From assembly GCF_022024115.1 (NCBI RefSeq), contig NZ_CP091792.1, positions 2,170,001 to 2,234,000 of the forward strand: DNA of 64,000 nt. The letters run 5' to 3'. The position numbers and the translations under genes were made by a program. The notes beneath the pieces were generated by a model. That model did not search any database, had not been told where the DNA came from, and was given only the letters and a program-made list of their open reading frames with translations. Positions 41,125 to 48,975 of this stretch are shown one piece after another. Every line of letters begins with the position of its first letter. The stretch's first letter is position 1. The DNA comes from Prevotella communis (lineage in GTDB: Bacteria > Bacteroidota > Bacteroidia > Bacteroidales > Bacteroidaceae).

Positions 41125-41144
41125 TAAATATCAAACATTAAAGA

Positions 41145-42026
41145 TTAAATGCGGTCGAGTACTTTCTGAATCAGCGTATCAATAGAGTTCTTATACTCGG
41201 TATTCATCTCCTTGGCGTAACGGTTGGCAATCACCATACAGCAAGTCATGGCACGATGGCCAAGCAAAGCAGCCAAACCAGCAAGGGCAGAAGATTCCAT
41301 CTCAAAGTTGCAAATCTTCATACCTTCATATTCGAACGCCTCAATCTTCTCATTCTGCTGTGGGTCAGCAATATCAGCACGCAACTGACGTCCCTGAGGA
41401 CCATAGAAACCACCACAAGCCACCGTGTAGCCCTTAACCATATCGTCGCCAGCTACCTGTTCTATCAGGTCGGCATCAGCTACAGCCACATAAGGTGCGC
41501 CCTTGATGGGATCCCACTTCATATGCTCACAGAAAGCCTTCTCCATCGGTACATCACACACCACGTTACGTCCTGCATAGTAGTTCAGCAGGCCATCAAA
41601 GCCGATGCTCTTCACAGAGGCCACGAAACAGCCCGTTGGCGTGAAAGGCTGCAAACCGCCACAGGTACCGATGCGAACCATCGTGAGCGTGCGATGCTCA
41701 TCCTTCTCCATACGCGTGGTATAGTCGATATTAGCCAGCGTATCAAGCTCGTTGACCACGATATCAATATTATCACAACCTATGCCGTGACTCTGAACGG
41801 TGATGCGCTTGCCCTTATAGGTACCGGTAATAGTATGGAACTCACGACTGCTTACCTCGTGCTCTATCGTATCGAAATGAGCAGCAACAGTATTTACTCG
41901 GGCTGGATCGCCCACAAGCACTACACGATCGGCCAGGAACTCTGGCTTCAGATGCAGATGGAAACAAGAGCCGTCCTCATTGATAATCAGTTCTGAGGGG
42001 GCAAAAATTTTCTTTTCGTTTGTCAT
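41145..42026 (-). CDS. Nucleoside phosphorylase (uridine phosphorylase-like)
   Basis: This 293-residue protein has the PNP/UDP family fold markers: VVLVGDPARVNTVAAHFD, TVQSHGIGCDNIDIVV, MVRIGTCGGLQPFT, and the ribose-binding ICNFEMESSALAGLAALL segment. It would split uridine (or another nucleoside) with phosphate to give ribose-1-phosphate in pyrimidine salvage. It lies 20 bp upstream of mnmE on the same strand. Confidence 0.88.
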   Translation of the reverse strand: MTNEKKIFAPSELIINEDGSCFHLHLKPEFLADRVVLVGDPARVNTVAAHFDTIEHEVSSREFHTITGTYKGKRITVQSHGIGCDNIDIVVNELDTLANIDYTTRMEKDEHRTLTMVRIGTCGGLQPFTPTGCFVASVKSIGFDGLLNYYAGRNVVCDVPMEKAFCEHMKWDPIKGAPYVAVADADLIEQVAGDDMVKGYTVACGGFYGPQGRQLRADIADPQQNEKIEAFEYEGMKICNFEMESSALAGLAALLGHRAMTCCMVIANRYAKEMNTEYKNSIDTLIQKVLDRI

Positions 42027-42043
42027 AGTCTTATAAGGATTTG

Positions 42044-43093
42044 TTAGTTACTTTTATACTGTTTATTATGTACTTCCTTTTCTACGCGACGTATCTCCAG
42101 TTGCAGCGCCTCCAGTTCCTTCTCGCTGGTCAGTATCTCCTGAGTCAGCGTCTGGCGGTCGTTCTTTGAAGCACGCGCATAATAGTTGCGTGCCAGCAGG
42201 AGCGCCTTTTCCAGTACAGCTGCCTGATGACGCAAGTTGTCCAGTTCAGAAGAACCACCCTTCTTTGCCTGCAACTGCGTTGTCTTTGCCTTCACCTCAT
42301 TCAGACGAGCCAAAGCCTGCTGACGGGTAGCCTTATCCGTCCATGTATCAGCAATACGACTGATATCTGCCAAGGCACGCATCTGGGCATCAGAATAAGC
42401 CTCCGACTGATAACTCTTTCGCGTCTCGTTAGGGATGAAGACGTAAATACACACCTTCCCCGCAGGCTGACGGCGATCCGTCACAAAATAACCCAGATTA
42501 TTCACCTCGTCGATGGCATAGAGGTAGTCATTTGCCGTAGAAGAGAACGGCATGCCAATATTCTCGGCCTTGAGAAAAGAGCCAGTCTCCGGGTCATAGC
42601 GTGTGACAAAGATATCATACCCGCCAATACTCTGCTCACCCTTCTGGGCAAAATAGAACGTCACGCCATCCGGCATCAGGAACGGGTAATTGGCTGACGA
42701 GTCAGAAATACCCCCGACCCTTACAGGTGCTGTCCATTGATTAGCTATATAGTCGCTCTGTGCAATATGTATGCACGAATCCTTCTTGTCGAAATAAGCC
42801 GTCAGACGATGATCCTTCAGTTCATTGGTAAACTGTCCCAGGGAGTCCGTCTGTTCCAACAGTCCTGCATCCGCCGAAAGGGGGATACGACTGATGAAAT
42901 GACGCTTGTCAACCACCATACTGTCGATAAACATCACCTTCTGTGTAGCTGCAAGCATCTGCTGGATGCGAGGGTCTTCAACCTTCACTTCCTTCTTGGC
43001 AGTTTTCTTCTTGACGACCTTACGTGGACGACCTGCCTGAGTAGCTGTAGTCAGCAGGAAGAGTCCCATAAGAAGCATTACGTATCTTTTCAT
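42044..43093 (-). CDS. Secreted PD40/WD40-like repeat protein, unknown function
   Basis: The signal peptide MKRYVMLLMGLFLLTTATQA is followed by a basic stretch (RPRKVVKKKTAKKEV). A beta-propeller-like middle follows with PD40 units (YPFLMPDGVTFYFAQKGEQS, then GYDIFVTRYD). A C-terminal coiled coil ends EKEVHNKQYKSN. It is likely periplasmic or attached to the envelope. No enzyme motif. Promoter box TATCTTTG (minus) at 43120-43127. Confidence 0.75.
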   Translation of the reverse strand: MKRYVMLLMGLFLLTTATQAGRPRKVVKKKTAKKEVKVEDPRIQQMLAATQKVMFIDSMVVDKRHFISRIPLSADAGLLEQTDSLGQFTNELKDHRLTAYFDKKDSCIHIAQSDYIANQWTAPVRVGGISDSSANYPFLMPDGVTFYFAQKGEQSIGGYDIFVTRYDPETGSFLKAENIGMPFSSTANDYLYAIDEVNNLGYFVTDRRQPAGKVCIYVFIPNETRKSYQSEAYSDAQMRALADISRIADTWTDKATRQQALARLNEVKAKTTQLQAKKGGSSELDNLRHQAAVLEKALLLARNYYARASKNDRQTLTQEILTSEKELEALQLEIRRVEKEVHNKQYKSN

Positions 43094-43119
43094 TTGCGTC
43101 TTTGTTTCACTTTAAAAAG

Positions 43120-43127
43120 CAAAGATA
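43120..43127 (-). promoter_or_regulatory. -7 box of the 42044 gene
   Basis: CAAAGATA on the plus strand (TATCTTTG on the minus strand), 26 bp before the ATG. Confidence 0.65.
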
Positions 43128-43166
43128 CAAATAATAATTGACAAACACCAAAATTATTAACTGAAT

Positions 43167-43937
43167 TTAAGATATGTCCACCAGTTTACCTGCGCGCACG
43201 ATTGCATTCCACAGACTATGACGGGCCTCAGGATTCATCTGCTGAATCTGTTCGAAGAGCTGTCGCATATCATCACGATGCGACACCGTCTCGTAGGGAC
43301 AGAGTTTTACCTGCTTCTCATAGCCCCTCAACTCCGCATAGCGACGGATATCATTCTCCTCAACCATACAGAGCGGACGGATGATGCTCAGGGGCATCTT
43401 TCGCATCTTGAGCAAAGCAGGCATCGTATCAAAACGTCCCTGATAGAACTGGTTCATCAAGCAGGTATGCAACAAGTCATCCTGATGATGTCCCAAGGCA
43501 ATCTTGTTGCCCCCCAGCTCCTGCGCCAGATTAAAAAGCTGCTTACGGCGGTTCCACGAACAGAGGAAACATGGCGGCTTTTGCTTGAGTTGAGAATTGG
43601 GAGTTGAGAACGGAGAGGTATGATTAGCAGGCGTGGCAGAGAAGCTGGTTGTGACGATATGCAATGGCACATCCAACTCCTTGCAGAACTGCTCCAGATA
43701 ATCCGTCGAGGTTTCGTACGAGATATTCTCCATACGTACATGGATAGCCTCAACACGGAATCTGGGCTGGTCTATCTTAGCCCGTTTGCCCAACATCTCA
43801 AGCAGACATAGCGAATCTTTTCCGCCCGACAACCCCACAAGGACATGATCACCATCCTCAAGAAGATGGTAAGTGACAAAAGCCTTAACGAAGCGTTCGC
43901 GAATGCGTTTTTCTAGCAGGTCAACCTCTGTGCGCAT
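43167..43937 (-). CDS. ttcA: TtcA-family tRNA thiolation PP-loop ATPase
   Basis: The 256-residue protein has the PP-loop VGLSGGKDSLCLLEML near residue 33, the C-x-x-C pair in CFLCSWNRRKQLF, and GHHQDDLLHTCLMN. These are the adenylation and iron-sulfur features of TtcA, which thiolates C32 of tRNA. A short Ser/Thr/Asn-rich insert (HTSPFSTPNSQLKQK) just before the C-x-x-C comes from a DNA repeat. A paralogous PP-loop enzyme is the alternative. Confidence 0.85.
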   Translation of the reverse strand: MRTEVDLLEKRIRERFVKAFVTYHLLEDGDHVLVGLSGGKDSLCLLEMLGKRAKIDQPRFRVEAIHVRMENISYETSTDYLEQFCKELDVPLHIVTTSFSATPANHTSPFSTPNSQLKQKPPCFLCSWNRRKQLFNLAQELGGNKIALGHHQDDLLHTCLMNQFYQGRFDTMPALLKMRKMPLSIIRPLCMVEENDIRRYAELRGYEKQVKLCPYETVSHRDDMRQLFEQIQQMNPEARHSLWNAIVRAGKLVDIS

Positions 43938-43944
43938 CTTCGTT

Positions 43945-44313
43945 CTATTTCATGAACACCAGATAGACGGCACAGATAATCAGCAGGAAAGCCAGGATAT
44001 GGTTCCAATGGAGACTTTGCCCCTGAAACATGATATTAGCAATGACTGCGAAGACAGCCAGCGAGATACACTCCTGTACAACCTTCAACTGCACCAATGA
44101 GAAAGGACCGCCATTTCCCAAGAAGCCAATACGATTGGCTGGCACCTGACAGCAGTATTCCAGGAAAGCGATACCCCATGAGAAGAGTATCACACCAATA
44201 AGCGGCCAGTTGCTTGAAGTTCCTGACTCCTGAAGTTTCAAATGCCCATACCAAGCAAGCGTCATAAAGACATTGCTTAGTATGAGCAAAAGAATAGTAT
44301 AAAAACCGTTCAT
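43945..44313 (-). CDS. DUF486/DMT-type small membrane protein
   Basis: The 122-residue protein has four membrane helices (ILLLILSNVFMTLAWYGHLK first, ILAFLLIICAVYLVFMK last) and the family motif YCCQVPANRIG. DUF486 proteins are small DMT-superfamily members with no known substrate. It overlaps the upstream oxidoreductase gene by 4 nt. Confidence 0.85.
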   Translation of the reverse strand: MNGFYTILLLILSNVFMTLAWYGHLKLQESGTSSNWPLIGVILFSWGIAFLEYCCQVPANRIGFLGNGGPFSLVQLKVVQECISLAVFAVIANIMFQGQSLHWNHILAFLLIICAVYLVFMK

Positions 44314-46658
44314 TTCTTCTGTAAATAATCATCCATATTCTGAGCAGCACGACGACCGTCACCCATAGCCAGGATAACAGTAGCACCACCACGCACGATG
44401 TCACCACCTGCGAAGATCTCTGCACGATTAGACTGCATACCCTCGTTAACCACGATGGTATTCTTGCGACCCAGTTCCAGTCCCTCGATACTCTTTGGAA
44501 CCAATGGGTTAGGACTAACGCCTACAGCAACGACCACCTGATCGACATCGAGCGTCACCGTCTTGCCCTCCACAGGAACAGGACTGCGACGTCCACTGGC
44601 ATCGGGCTCACCCAACTCCATAACCTGCAGCACGGCAGCCTTCACAGCACCAGCCTCATCAGTCAGATACTCTATAGGATTATGCAGACAGAGGAAGTTG
44701 ATACCCTCTTCCTTGGCATGCTTCACCTCTTCCAGACGGGCAGGCATCTCCTGTTCGCTGCGACGATAAACCAATGTTACCTCAGCGCCCAGACGCTTAG
44801 CCGTACGACAAGAGTCCATAGCCGTGTTACCACCACCTACAACGAGCACTTTCTTACCCAGGTTGATAGGCGTATCCGTAGTTGGGTTAGCAGCATCCAT
44901 CAGATTCACACGCGTCAGGTATTCGTTTGACGACATGATATTGATAGCATTCTCGCCAGGAATATTCATGAAGTTGGGCAGACCGGCACCAGAACCTACG
45001 AAGATGCCCTTAAAGCCCTGCTGCTCCAGCGTCTCCACGCTGATCGTCTTACCAACAATCACGTCGGTCTGGAAGTGAACGCCCATTTTAGACAGGTTCT
45101 CAATCTCCACATCCACAATCTTATTGGGCAGACGGAACTCAGGGATACCATATTTCAGCACACCGCCAATCTCGTGTAATGCCTCAAACACATACACATC
45201 ATAGCCCTTCTTCACCATGTCGCCAGCAAAGCTCAGTCCGGCAGGACCAGAACCCACAACAGCAATCTTGATGCCGTTAGAAGGAGCAATCTCAGGCAGG
45301 GAGATATTGCCGCTCTCACGCTCATAGTCGGCAGCAAAGCGCTCCAGATAACCGATAGCCACAGCGGGCTCGTTCATCTTCAGGTGGATACACTTGCTCT
45401 CACATTGCTTCTCCTGCGGACAAACACGTCCACAGACAGCAGGCAGGGCAGATGTATTCTTCAGCACCTTGGCTGCAGCCAGGAATTCACCACGCTCGAT
45501 ATTCTTCACAAACGAAGGGATATTGATATTCACAGGACAGCCTTCAACACATGAGGGTTTAGCGCAGTCAAGACAACGCTTAGCCTCCGTCATCGCCATC
45601 TCCTTGGTCAGACCAATGTTAACCTCCTCTGTACGTGTGGTAGCACGATAAACAGGATCGAGCTCAGGCATCTTCACGCGCTCTATCTGCGTACGCTCCT
45701 TGGGCTTCATTGAAGCACGCAGTTCCTTACGCCACTCGGCATCACGGTCAGTGAGGACCTCTATGGGGTCAACAGAGGCTTTGGCCTGAGCGGTAGCAAA
45801 TTCTTCACTCTTCACTTTTACCTCTTCCTTTCCATCCAAGTGCTCCTGGAAATGCTCCATCTCCTCCTGCTCGGCCTTCTTGAAGGTACCCATGCGCTTG
45901 AACATCTCGTCCCAGTCAACCAGGGCGCCGTCAAACTCAGGGCCGTCGATACAAACGAATTTCGTCTTACCACCAATCGTCAGACGACAGGCACCACACA
46001 TACCCGTACCATCGACCATAATGGTATTCAGCGAAACCTCACAGGGGATATTATGCTTCTGGGCGGTGAGATTAGAGAATTTCATCATGATTGGAGGACC
46101 GATAGCAAACACCTTGTCCACATGCTCCTGTTCAATGAATTTCTCAATACCTACGGTAACGACACCTTTCTCACCATAAGAGCCGTCATCGGTCATGATG
46201 ATTACCTCGTCAGAACTCTCGCGAACCTTGTCTTCCAGGATAATCAAGTCCTTGGAACGACCAGCCATCACAGACAGCACACGGTTGCCAGCAGCTTTCA
46301 GTGCCTGAATGATTGGCAGCATCGGAGCAACGCCCAGACCACCACCAGCGCAAACTACCGTACCGAATTTCTCTATATGCGTGGGATTTCCCAGAGGACC
46401 TACGATATCTGTGACATAATCGCCCTCGTTCAACATACACAGTTTCTTTGAAGAGAGACCCACCTGCTGTACTACCAGCGTGATAGTGCCCTTGTCTTTG
46501 TCGGCACCAGCAATGGTGAGGGGCATACGCTCACCTTTCTGTCCGACACGTACAATCACAAAGTTGCCTGCCTTGCGGCTGTTAGCAATAAGCGGAGCTT
46601 CAATCTCGAAAAGGAACACCTTTTCAGAGAACTGCTCTTTTCTGACGATTTTATTCAT
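44310..46658 (-). CDS. Fused NfnAB-like oxidoreductase (DHODB electron-transfer subunit + NADPH glutamate synthase subunit)
   Basis: A 782-residue fusion. Residues ~1-270 are a ferredoxin-reductase-like module with FAD/NAD segments (VCAGGGLGVAPMLPIIQALK) and a Cys cluster (MCGACRLTIGG). Residues ~310-780 match the glutamate synthase small subunit: Cys-rich RCLDCAKPSCVEGCP, dinucleotide site VVGSGPAGLSFAGDM, and second site VVGGGNTAMDSCRTA. The pair corresponds to NfnA and NfnB, which bifurcate electrons between NADPH, ferredoxin and NAD. A repeat-encoded linker (KVKSEEFATAQ) joins the halves. Promoter TACCTTTG (minus) at 46700-46707. Confidence 0.88.
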   Translation of the reverse strand: MNKIVRKEQFSEKVFLFEIEAPLIANSRKAGNFVIVRVGQKGERMPLTIAGADKDKGTITLVVQQVGLSSKKLCMLNEGDYVTDIVGPLGNPTHIEKFGTVVCAGGGLGVAPMLPIIQALKAAGNRVLSVMAGRSKDLIILEDKVRESSDEVIIMTDDGSYGEKGVVTVGIEKFIEQEHVDKVFAIGPPIMMKFSNLTAQKHNIPCEVSLNTIMVDGTGMCGACRLTIGGKTKFVCIDGPEFDGALVDWDEMFKRMGTFKKAEQEEMEHFQEHLDGKEEVKVKSEEFATAQAKASVDPIEVLTDRDAEWRKELRASMKPKERTQIERVKMPELDPVYRATTRTEEVNIGLTKEMAMTEAKRCLDCAKPSCVEGCPVNINIPSFVKNIERGEFLAAAKVLKNTSALPAVCGRVCPQEKQCESKCIHLKMNEPAVAIGYLERFAADYERESGNISLPEIAPSNGIKIAVVGSGPAGLSFAGDMVKKGYDVYVFEALHEIGGVLKYGIPEFRLPNKIVDVEIENLSKMGVHFQTDVIVGKTISVETLEQQGFKGIFVGSGAGLPNFMNIPGENAINIMSSNEYLTRVNLMDAANPTTDTPINLGKKVLVVGGGNTAMDSCRTAKRLGAEVTLVYRRSEQEMPARLEEVKHAKEEGINFLCLHNPIEYLTDEAGAVKAAVLQVMELGEPDASGRRSPVPVEGKTVTLDVDQVVVAVGVSPNPLVPKSIEGLELGRKNTIVVNEGMQSNRAEIFAGGDIVRGGATVILAMGDGRRAAQNMDDYLQKK

Positions 46659-46699
46659 AATTCAGGTTTATTGTAACCAAATTGTTTAATAATTGGCTG

Positions 46700-46707
46700 C
46701 AAAGGTA
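46700..46707 (-). promoter_or_regulatory. -7 box of the NfnAB-like gene
   Basis: CAAAGGTA (TACCTTTG on minus), 41 bp before the ATG at 46658. Confidence 0.6.
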
Positions 46708-46738
46708 ACAAATTGTTTTGAATTAACCATACTTTTTA

Positions 46739-46777
46739 CGAAAAAAGATGCAAACATATACTTATGCTTGCATCTTT
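46739..46777 (-). terminator. Terminator of serS
   Basis: On the minus strand AAAGATGCAA pairs with TTGCATCTTT (plus positions 46768-46777 and 46744-46753), followed by a T6 run. It lies 19 bp after the serS stop. Confidence 0.8.
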
Positions 46778-46795
46778 ATTCATAACCTATATGTA

Positions 46796-48115
46796 TTAGT
46801 CAATCATTTCGAAACCTGTGTAGGGCACGAGTGCTGCAGGAATCTTGATACCGTTCTCTGTCTGGTTGTTCTCCAGCAGGGCAGCCACGATACGGGGCAG
46901 AGCCAGGGCCGAGCCATTCAGTGTGTGACAGAGTTCCGTCTTCTTGGTCTCACTGTTACGATAGCGGCACTTCAGACGGTTGGCCTGATAGGTGTCGAAG
47001 TTTGATACAGACGAAACCTCGAGCCAGCGGCCCTGAGCCTCAGAGTAAACCTCGAAGTCGTAGCAGATAGAAGAGGTGAACGACTGGTCACCACCGCAGA
47101 GCAGCAGGATACGATAAGGCAACTCCAGTTTCTTCAGCAGTCCCTCAACGTGTGCCAGCATCTCCTTGTGGCTCTCCTTTGAGTGCTCAGGCTTGTCGAT
47201 ACGTACAATCTCGATCTTAGAGAACTCATGCAGACGGTTCAGACCGCGAACGTCCTTACCGTATGAGCCGGCCTCACGACGGAAACACTCTGTATAAGCA
47301 CAGTTCTTGATAGGCAGGTCCTTCTCGTCAAGGATCACGTCACGGTAGATATTCGTCACAGGCACCTCGGCCGTAGGAATGAGATAGAAATCATCTACCT
47401 CGCAGTGGTACATCTGACCCTCCTTATCGGGCAACTGACCTGTGCCGTAGCCAGAGGCAGCGTTCACCACTGTAGGAGGCATGATCTCCGTATAGCCACT
47501 CTTGCGAGCCTCATCCAGGAAGAAGTTGATCAAAGCACGCTGCAAGCGGGCACCCTTACCGATATATACAGGGAATCCGGCACCAGTAATCTTCACCCCC
47601 AGGTCAAAGTCGATAAGGTTGTATTTCTTGGCCAGTTCCCAGTGAGGCAGAGGATTAGCGATACCCAGTGAGGGGTTCACGTCCCAGTTGCCTACGGTAT
47701 CCTTCTCCGTGCACTCCTTCAGGTTTGACTTCACCACGTGGTTATCCTCTGCGGAAGCACCCTCGGGCACCTCATCGTAGGGGATATTAGGAATCTGACA
47801 GAGCAGACGGGTCATCTCCTCCTGTGCCTGGTTCATGGTGTCCTCCAACTGCTTGTTGGTCTCCTTCATCTCGGACACCTTGGCCTTGATAGCATCAGCC
47901 TCAGCCTTCTTGCCTTCCTTCATCAGACCACCAATCTGGGCAGCCATCTTCTTGGCCTCGCTCAAGTTCTTGTCGAGTTCCTGCTGAGCCTCACGACGAC
48001 GCTTGTCAACAGCCAGCACCTCGTCGATAGCCTCTTTAGCACCCTTGAAATGTTTCTTCTCCAAGCCGCGAATCACGCGCTCGGTTTCCTCAGTAATGAG
48101 TTTAAGTGTAAGCAT
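46796..48115 (-). CDS. serS: Seryl-tRNA synthetase
   Basis: The 439-residue enzyme has the N-terminal coiled-coil tRNA arm (~20-110), class II motif 2 (YTECFRREAGSYGKDVRGLN, then RLHEFSKIEIVR) and motif 3 with LCHTLNGSALALPRIVAALL. It charges all serine tRNAs, which would include both tRNA-Ser species in this window. Riboflavin synthase lies 24 bp upstream. Confidence 0.95.
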   Translation of the reverse strand: MLTLKLITEETERVIRGLEKKHFKGAKEAIDEVLAVDKRRREAQQELDKNLSEAKKMAAQIGGLMKEGKKAEADAIKAKVSEMKETNKQLEDTMNQAQEEMTRLLCQIPNIPYDEVPEGASAEDNHVVKSNLKECTEKDTVGNWDVNPSLGIANPLPHWELAKKYNLIDFDLGVKITGAGFPVYIGKGARLQRALINFFLDEARKSGYTEIMPPTVVNAASGYGTGQLPDKEGQMYHCEVDDFYLIPTAEVPVTNIYRDVILDEKDLPIKNCAYTECFRREAGSYGKDVRGLNRLHEFSKIEIVRIDKPEHSKESHKEMLAHVEGLLKKLELPYRILLLCGGDQSFTSSICYDFEVYSEAQGRWLEVSSVSNFDTYQANRLKCRYRNSETKKTELCHTLNGSALALPRIVAALLENNQTENGIKIPAALVPYTGFEMID

Positions 48116-48139
48116 AATCTATATTTGTTTTTTATCTTT

Positions 48140-48742
48140 TTATTTCAGTTCATTCAGTCGGGCGATATACTTGCCCAGGATATCAAACTCCAGGTTGACC
48201 ACCGTACCTACACGGATATCCTGGAAATTCGTGTGCTCCATGGTGTAAGGGATGATAGCCACCTGGAATGAGTTTGCCGTGGGATTACATACCGTGAGCG
48301 ACACGCCATTAACGGTCACCGACCCTTTATCCACCGTGAAGTAGCCACGACGTGCCATCTCGCGGTTCTCCGGATACTCGAAAGTGAAGTAAGTAGAACC
48401 GTTGGCATCCTCCATCTTGACGCACTTAGCCGTCTGGTCCACATGACCCTGAACGATATGTCCGTCCAGTCGGCCATTCATCACCATCGAACGCTCCACA
48501 TTCACCTTGTCGCCCACTTTCAGCAGACCCAGATTCGTGCGGTCGAGCGTCTCTTTCATGGCAGTCACCACATACTCGTTACCCTCAATCTTCACCACCG
48601 TCAGGCAGACGCCATTATGAGCCACACTCTGATCGATGCTCAGTTCACTGGTGAACGAACAGGTCAGTGTGAAGTCAATATTCTCTCTATCGTGCTTAAT
48701 CGCTACTACCGTAGCAAACTCTTCAATAATTCCAGAAAACAT
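48140..48742 (-). CDS. ribE: Riboflavin synthase alpha subunit
   Basis: The 200-residue protein starts MFSGIIEEFATVVAI and has two lumazine-binding repeats (SVAHNGVCLTVVKIEGNEYV; GSVTVNGVSLTVCNPTANSF). It forms riboflavin from two 6,7-dimethyl-8-ribityllumazine molecules. The spacer upstream holds a long rod-like folding sequence, but I see no FMN riboswitch consensus. Confidence 0.93.
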   Translation of the reverse strand: MFSGIIEEFATVVAIKHDRENIDFTLTCSFTSELSIDQSVAHNGVCLTVVKIEGNEYVVTAMKETLDRTNLGLLKVGDKVNVERSMVMNGRLDGHIVQGHVDQTAKCVKMEDANGSTYFTFEYPENREMARRGYFTVDKGSVTVNGVSLTVCNPTANSFQVAIIPYTMEHTNFQDIRVGTVVNLEFDILGKYIARLNELK

Positions 48743-48790
48743 TTAAAAAACTCCTAACTCTTAATTCTTAACTCTTAACTAAAAGAAAAA

Positions 48791-48966
48791 GGGACCGCCA
48801 GGGTGATGTGATGAAAACTCCTTTATCACAGGTTATGGGTGCTCTCCGTCTTTGTAATCCATCGGCATTTGGAAAACGCTTGGGTAATGGCCCGCCATCG
48901 ACAAGAGAAGACTGCCCGGTTTTCATTGTTATTTGATGAGTATCCCAATCTAACCGAGACGGTCCC
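48791..48966. ncRNA. Candidate 6S-like rod-shaped RNA
   Basis: 176 nt whose ends pair (GGGACCG 48791-48797 with CGGTCCC 48960-48966). An inner helix is GATGAAAAC (48810-48818) with GTTTTCATT (48919-48927), with further pairing toward a terminal hairpin. The result is one long interrupted rod, as in 6S RNA. T-rich tracts follow on both strands (TTTTTCTTTT on minus, TTTTTCTTTA on plus), so the strand is open. No TAnnTTTG box is close by. The 6S idea rests on shape and length only; a riboswitch upstream of ribE is the other option. Confidence 0.35.
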
Positions 48967-48975
48967 AGTTTTTCT

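Noticed and set aside
48791..48966. FMN riboswitch for riboflavin synthase
   Set aside because: The FMN riboswitch consensus (AGGG and CCGAC-type conserved loops) was not seen on either strand.
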